From the NCBI GenBank assembly GCA_020442505.1, contig JAGRJZ010000017.1:1-17087 (forward strand): DNA of 17,087 bases. The letters run 5' to 3'. Position 1 is the stretch's first letter, and each line of letters starts with the position of its first letter. Below, one piece after another: positions 13,699 to 17,087 of this stretch. The translations under genes and the position numbers were made by a program. The DNA comes from Alphaproteobacteria bacterium. GTDB lineage: Bacteria; Pseudomonadota; Alphaproteobacteria; Micavibrionales; Micavibrionaceae. The notes below the pieces were generated by a model. The model saw only the letters and a list, made by a program, of their open reading frames with translations, did not search any database and was not told the origin of the DNA.

Positions 13699-14538
13699 CT
13701 ATTCGGTGGGCTCGGAAAGGGCGTTGTTTGTTTCCAAAATTTCTAGCCACGCCGGATCGGAGAGCTTGATCGCCGGGCCGTTATAACGTTCCAGCCAGCC
13801 GTGAACACGGAGCGTTTTTCCCTGGAGCGTGAACAGGTCGATCCCCTGTTTTCCAAACGCCTTCCGTATGGCGGATTCGACAACGATGGTAAAATCCGTC
13901 CGCCAATCGGGGCCGAAATTCAGATAAACTGTATTTTTAACGGTCGCGATGGAGAACACCGTTCCCTCCACGATGCCCCAGTCGTCCATCCTTTCCGCGG
14001 CGGTGTCCGGAGTCAAGAGCCGATAGGCCGAATCGGCCCATAGTCCCTGTTTGGAAAGCCGTGCGTGGTTTTCTCTGTCTATCATGGCGGTGGCCATCTC
14101 CGGATTGCGGGGGCCGGGAAAAAGACGGGCGAATCCCATCTCTAAAAGCGTGCCGTTTATCCAGAGATCGTCTTTATCTTCCCCGTCTCCCTTCAAAACC
14201 AGATGCCCCAGCGCGTAGCCCATCCGATTGGTTCGTCCCTTTTCCGGATCTTTGGTCTGGTACAGGCGGATCTGTTTATTTTTGAGTCTATCCGAAAGGT
14301 AAAGCTGGGCCGCTTGGGCGTTTTTGCCCGGCTCGTGGGGATCAAGGTCGGGAACGTCCAACCCGGCCAACTGAACGATGGTCCCGTCCGTGAGCCGCAC
14401 CCGCAGTGGGTCGATCACATCGGAGACCTGCGCCGTCGTGATAAGACGCAGGGATGAAAAATCCGGCAGAGTCTCTGCCCGGGAACCGGGTACGAAAAAA
14501 CTGGCAAGAAGAAGAAAAAGCGCTAATATTCGCCGCAT
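13699..14538 (-). CDS. SNase-like exported protein with substituted active site
   Basis: A 279-residue protein with a signal peptide (1-21, ending SRA), then a staphylococcal-nuclease-type OB domain (about 33-172) and a C-terminal domain (about 186-268, LNFGPDWRTDF and WLERYNGPAI) typical of alphaproteobacterial thermonuclease-family proteins. Spacing aligns without gaps to nuclease: the RLLLVDTPE segment is QLAGLDVPD (56-64), so R35 becomes Q56, D40 is kept as D61, and E43 becomes D64; TDKYGRGL becomes TNRMGYAL (103-110), so R87 becomes Y108. Loss of both arginines makes ordinary nuclease activity unlikely; nucleic-acid or protein binding is an alternative. The ATG at 14538 is preferred because the signal peptide starts there; a TTG at 14553 would add five residues. 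No Shine-Dalgarno is present. It is convergent with dnaE nine bases away. Confidence 0.85.
   Translation of the reverse strand: MRRILALFLLLASFFVPGSRAETLPDFSSLRLITTAQVSDVIDPLRVRLTDGTIVQLAGLDVPDLDPHEPGKNAQAAQLYLSDRLKNKQIRLYQTKDPEKGRTNRMGYALGHLVLKGDGEDKDDLWINGTLLEMGFARLFPGPRNPEMATAMIDRENHARLSKQGLWADSAYRLLTPDTAAERMDDWGIVEGTVFSIATVKNTVYLNFGPDWRTDFTIVVESAIRKAFGKQGIDLFTLQGKTLRVHGWLERYNGPAIKLSDPAWLEILETNNALSEPTE
14501..14529 (+). promoter_or_regulatory. Possible promoter of the M48 gene, inside the SNase-like gene
   Basis: CTGGCA (14501-14506), a 17-base spacer and TAATAT (14524-14529), four of six matches each. Transcription would begin at about 14536-14537, exactly at the ATG of the M48 frame, giving a leaderless mRNA; this fits the lack of a Shine-Dalgarno. 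The site lies within the signal-peptide codons of the opposite-strand gene. Confidence 0.35.
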
Positions 14539-16012
14539 GACGTTATCTAACAAAAAAATGCCGTCTTGTCATCTATGGGCTTTTTGTCTGCTCCTGATGA
14601 CCGCGGTTTTGCCTGCCTGTTCGACCAATCCGGCAACGGGCGCGCGGCAGTTTACCGCCCTGATGTCCCCCGCGCAGGAGAGCCAAATCGGCGCGCAGGA
14701 AAACGAAAAAGTCATGCAGACCTTTGGCGCGCCACCGGACAGCGCGGCGCTGGGGGCTTATGTTCAAAAAATCGGCGCAGCCGTCTCCCAAAAAACCGAA
14801 CGACCGGAGGTTCAATACAAATTTACTCTGATCGACAGCGACATGGTCAACGCCTTCGCCATTCCCGGCGGTTATATCTACGTGTCGCGGGGGTTGCTGG
14901 CGCTGGCCAATAGCGAAGCCGAGCTGGCGGCGGTTTTGGCGCACGAGACCGGGCATATCACGGCGCGCCATTCAGCTGAACGTTATTCCCACGGCGTTCT
15001 AACGTCTTTGGGCGCGGCGGCGCTCTCGATCGCGCTGGATAGTCAGGCCGCGACACAGGCTCTGGGGCTTGGTTCGGATCTTTATATTAAATCCTATTCC
15101 CGATCCCAGGAAAACGAAGCGGACGCGCTCGGGCTTCGTTATATCGCCCGCGCGGGGTACGACCCCTTTGCCATGCCGCGTTTTTTGACGGCGCTGGACG
15201 CGGATACGGCGCTGGAACGGCGGCTGGCCGGGCAGGGGGAAGACGCGCCGTTCAACTACTTTTCAACCCATCCGGGAACGAACGAGCGCATCGCCCATAC
15301 GGCCGGATTGGCCGGGAGCTACCCCAAGGGGCCGGACCGTGTCGGGCGCGACGCTTATCTAGACCAAATCGACGGGATGATCTATGGCGAAAGCCCGAAA
15401 CAGGGTTATGTGCGGGGCCGCGATTACTACCATACGACGATGGGGTTCACCTTCCGCGTGCCGGAGGGGTTCCAGATGACCAACGCGCCGGATAAGATTG
15501 TTGCCACGGCCGGGAACGGGGCGGTTATCTTGTTCGACGCGGCACTAAATCCGCAGGCTCTTGATCCTTTGACCTATCTGACGCGGGTCTGGATGACGAA
15601 GGCGCCGCTATCGGATGCCGAGCGGATCACGATCAACGGCATGGAGGCCGCGACGGCCTCCTTCCCGGGCAATCTCAACGGGCGGGCGGTGACGATTCGC
15701 CTGGTGGCTGTTCGGTGGGCGCCGGATCGGTTCTTCCGGTTCCAAATGGCCATCCCGGATGGCGCGGGGGTGGCGTTGGCCGAAGACCTCCGCCGGACGA
15801 CCTACAGTCTGCGGGCTTTGAGCGCGACAGAGAAAAAAGACATTCAGCCCTACCGGATCCGAATCGTAACCGCCAAGACAGGCGATACGCCCGGATCCCT
15901 TGCGCGCCGGATGCCGTTCGATACCTTGCAGGAAGCGCGGTTCAGGGTTTTGAACGGCCTCTCGCCAACGGACAAGCTGATCGTGGGCCGGCGTTACAAG
16001 ATCGTTGAATAG
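14537..16012 (+). CDS. M48-family metalloprotease lipoprotein with C-terminal LysM-like domain
   Basis: An exported zinc protease of the BepA/YfgC-like M48 group, which works in outer-membrane protein quality control. With the ATG at 14537 it has 491 residues: a signal peptide ending in lipobox LPAC (C28), the zinc motif HETGH (136-140), the third ligand E194 in ENEAD, and NYFSTHPGTNERI (240-252), typical of the family. A substrate-associated domain follows (about 295-420) and a LysM-like end (TAKTGDTPGSLARRM and LNGLSPTDKLIVGRRYKIV), which may hold peptidoglycan. An ATG at 14558 would remove seven residues (MTLSNKK); the longer start supplies the two lysines expected in a signal peptide. No Shine-Dalgarno precedes either. 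The start codon overlaps that of the opposite-strand SNase-like gene. Confidence 0.92.
   Translation: MTLSNKKMPSCHLWAFCLLLMTAVLPACSTNPATGARQFTALMSPAQESQIGAQENEKVMQTFGAPPDSAALGAYVQKIGAAVSQKTERPEVQYKFTLIDSDMVNAFAIPGGYIYVSRGLLALANSEAELAAVLAHETGHITARHSAERYSHGVLTSLGAAALSIALDSQAATQALGLGSDLYIKSYSRSQENEADALGLRYIARAGYDPFAMPRFLTALDADTALERRLAGQGEDAPFNYFSTHPGTNERIAHTAGLAGSYPKGPDRVGRDAYLDQIDGMIYGESPKQGYVRGRDYYHTTMGFTFRVPEGFQMTNAPDKIVATAGNGAVILFDAALNPQALDPLTYLTRVWMTKAPLSDAERITINGMEAATASFPGNLNGRAVTIRLVAVRWAPDRFFRFQMAIPDGAGVALAEDLRRTTYSLRALSATEKKDIQPYRIRIVTAKTGDTPGSLARRMPFDTLQEARFRVLNGLSPTDKLIVGRRYKIVE
14542..14572 (-). promoter_or_regulatory. Possible promoter of the SNase-like gene, inside the M48 gene
   Basis: On the minus strand ATGACA (14572-14567, five of six matches), then TAGATA (14549-14544, 17-base spacer) or GATAAC (14547-14542, 19-base spacer). 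Either places the transcription start within a few bases of the ATG at 14538, again predicting a leaderless or nearly leaderless mRNA. The -10 is weak, so confidence is low. Confidence 0.27.
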
Positions 16013-16022
16013 AATAGTTCCT

Positions 16023-17087
16023 CTAAACCAACCGGCTTTGCTCTATTGCGGCTTTGACGAAGGAGACGAACAAAGGATGCGGGGCGAAGGGTTTGGATTT
16101 GAGCTCCGGGTGGAATTGAACCCCGATGAACCAAGGGTGGTTGATGTTTTCCACGATCTCCGGCAAGCGTCCATCCGGGGACATCCCGGAAAAACGCAGG
16201 CCTTCCCTTTCCAGCTTTTTGATATAGGTCGCGTTGACCTCGTAGCGGTGGCGATGGCGTTCGGAGATTTCGGTCGTCCCGTAAATATCCGCGACCCGGG
16301 AGCCTTCGGCCAGCACGGCCGGATAGGCGCCCAGCCGCATCGTGCCCCCTAGATCGCCGTCTTTGCCGCGTTTTTCCTTTTTCCCGCCTTTTTCCCACTC
16401 GGTCATAAGGCCGATCAAATGCGTTCCTTTTTCCCCGAACTCGGTCGAGGTCGCGTCTTTCAGTCCGATCAAATTCCGCGCCGCGTCCAGCACAGCCATC
16501 TGCATCCCGAAACAGATCCCGAAATACGGCACTTTATGTTCCCGCGCGAAGGTCGCGGCCTTGATCTTGCCTTCCGCGCCACGCTCCCCGAACCCGCCGG
16601 GGACCAGTATCCCGTGCACGCCGTGCAGATGGCTGGCCGGGTCTTCGCTTTCAAAAATCGCGGATTCGACGAACTTGATCTTTACCTTCACGTTGTTCGC
16701 GATTCCCCCGTGGACCAGCGCTTCGATCAGGGATTTGTAGCTGTCCAGCAGCTCCGTATATTTCCCGACGACCGCGATTTTGACGGCGCCCTCGGGCTCC
16801 TTGATTCGGTGGACGATATCTTCCCACACGGATAAATCGGGCGCCTTTGCGCCCTCCAACATGTTGAAGCAAGCGAGGACCTGCGTGTCCAGGCCTTCCT
16901 TGTGATAGCTTAAGGGAACTTCGTAGATCGTGGAAACGTCCAGGGCGGGGATGACGTTTTCCTCGTCGATGTTGCAAAACAGGCCGATTTTCCGGATTTC
17001 TTCACGGGGAATGTGCCGATCTGCCCGGCAGAGCAAAATACGCGGCCGGATTCCAACGCTCATCAGCTCCTTGACCGAATGCTGGGT
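16023..17087 (-). CDS. pyrG: CTP synthase (C-terminal part; N-terminus beyond window)
   Basis: Makes CTP from UTP, ATP and glutamine. The visible 354 residues cover the end of the synthetase domain (SVKELMSVGIRP, then ENVIPALDVSTIYEVP) and the whole class I glutamine amidotransferase domain: VPGGFGERG, the nucleophile cysteine in GICFGMQMAV (codon at 16512-16514), DLGGTMRLGAYPA, and the catalytic HPE in VQFHPELKSKPFAPHPLF near the end. The frame is open to base 17087 with no start consistent with the family, so roughly 190 N-terminal residues lie outside. A Lys/Glu-rich insert (EKGGKKEKRGKDGD) precedes DLGGTMRLG, a variable loop in this family. It is convergent with the M48 gene, 10 bases away, leaving no room for a separate terminator. 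Confidence 0.97.
   Translation of the reverse strand, partial: TQHSVKELMSVGIRPRILLCRADRHIPREEIRKIGLFCNIDEENVIPALDVSTIYEVPLSYHKEGLDTQVLACFNMLEGAKAPDLSVWEDIVHRIKEPEGAVKIAVVGKYTELLDSYKSLIEALVHGGIANNVKVKIKFVESAIFESEDPASHLHGVHGILVPGGFGERGAEGKIKAATFAREHKVPYFGICFGMQMAVLDAARNLIGLKDATSTEFGEKGTHLIGLMTEWEKGGKKEKRGKDGDLGGTMRLGAYPAVLAEGSRVADIYGTTEISERHRHRYEVNATYIKKLEREGLRFSGMSPDGRLPEIVENINHPWFIGVQFHPELKSKPFAPHPLFVSFVKAAIEQSRLV

Noticed and set aside
14378..14536. 53-residue N-terminal extension of the M48 lipoprotein
   Set aside because: It would place an arginine-rich stretch ahead of an obvious lipoprotein signal peptide and lies in the opposite-strand gene.

Overview
The window reads as chromosomal, housekeeping-rich DNA from an alphaproteobacterium, possibly on the Rhodospirillales or Micavibrio side. 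This placement comes from family features I remember rather than from a search: an ELM1-family gene joined to trxB beside a divergent Lrp/AsnC regulator, a DnaX-interacting delta-prime subunit without the cysteine zinc module, a dacA-tmk-holB series, a CheY-like regulator with a GPDRRR tail next to an Hpt-like gene, and an SNase-like protein with the long alphaproteobacterial C-terminal extension. Genes are tightly packed and no gap exceeds 170 bases. I saw no tRNA, rRNA, CRISPR array, insertion sequence or phage gene.

Layout. 1-2479: the Lrp/AsnC regulator (minus strand, C-terminus cut by the window edge) diverges from ELM1-trxB, which overlap by one base. 2503-3780: an unrecognised, more AT-rich helical-repeat gene (minus). 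3859-7926: a minus-strand series reading dacA, tmk, an outer-membrane barrel gene and holB, in which the barrel gene separates the usual neighbours tmk and holB. 8055-8870: a YmdB-type phosphoesterase (plus). 8893-10029: a minus-strand pair made of a CheY-like receiver and an Hpt-fold protein that seems to have lost its histidine. 10195-13689: dnaE (plus). 13699-14538 and 14537-16012: an SNase-like protein (minus) and an M48 lipoprotein metalloprotease (plus) whose start codons overlap head to head. 16023-17087: the C-terminal two thirds of CTP synthase (minus, N-terminus beyond the window).

How the genes fit together. DnaE, the delta-prime clamp-loader subunit, thymidylate kinase and CTP synthase serve DNA replication and its nucleotide supply. 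TrxB serves thiol redox balance. DacA, the M48 lipoprotein and the barrel protein serve the cell envelope. The receiver/Hpt-like pair is a signalling module of unknown output.

The points most worth a second look are two proteins whose folds are recognisable but whose key residues are replaced: the Hpt-like protein (His to Met at residue 104) and the SNase-like protein (both catalytic arginines gone, Glu to Asp). Next are the overlapping divergent start codons with promoter-like sequence inside the partner gene, and the His/Met-rich barrel gene inside the tmk-holB series. I did not find strong evidence for a wholly new multi-gene system. The receiver/pseudo-Hpt pair is the closest candidate.
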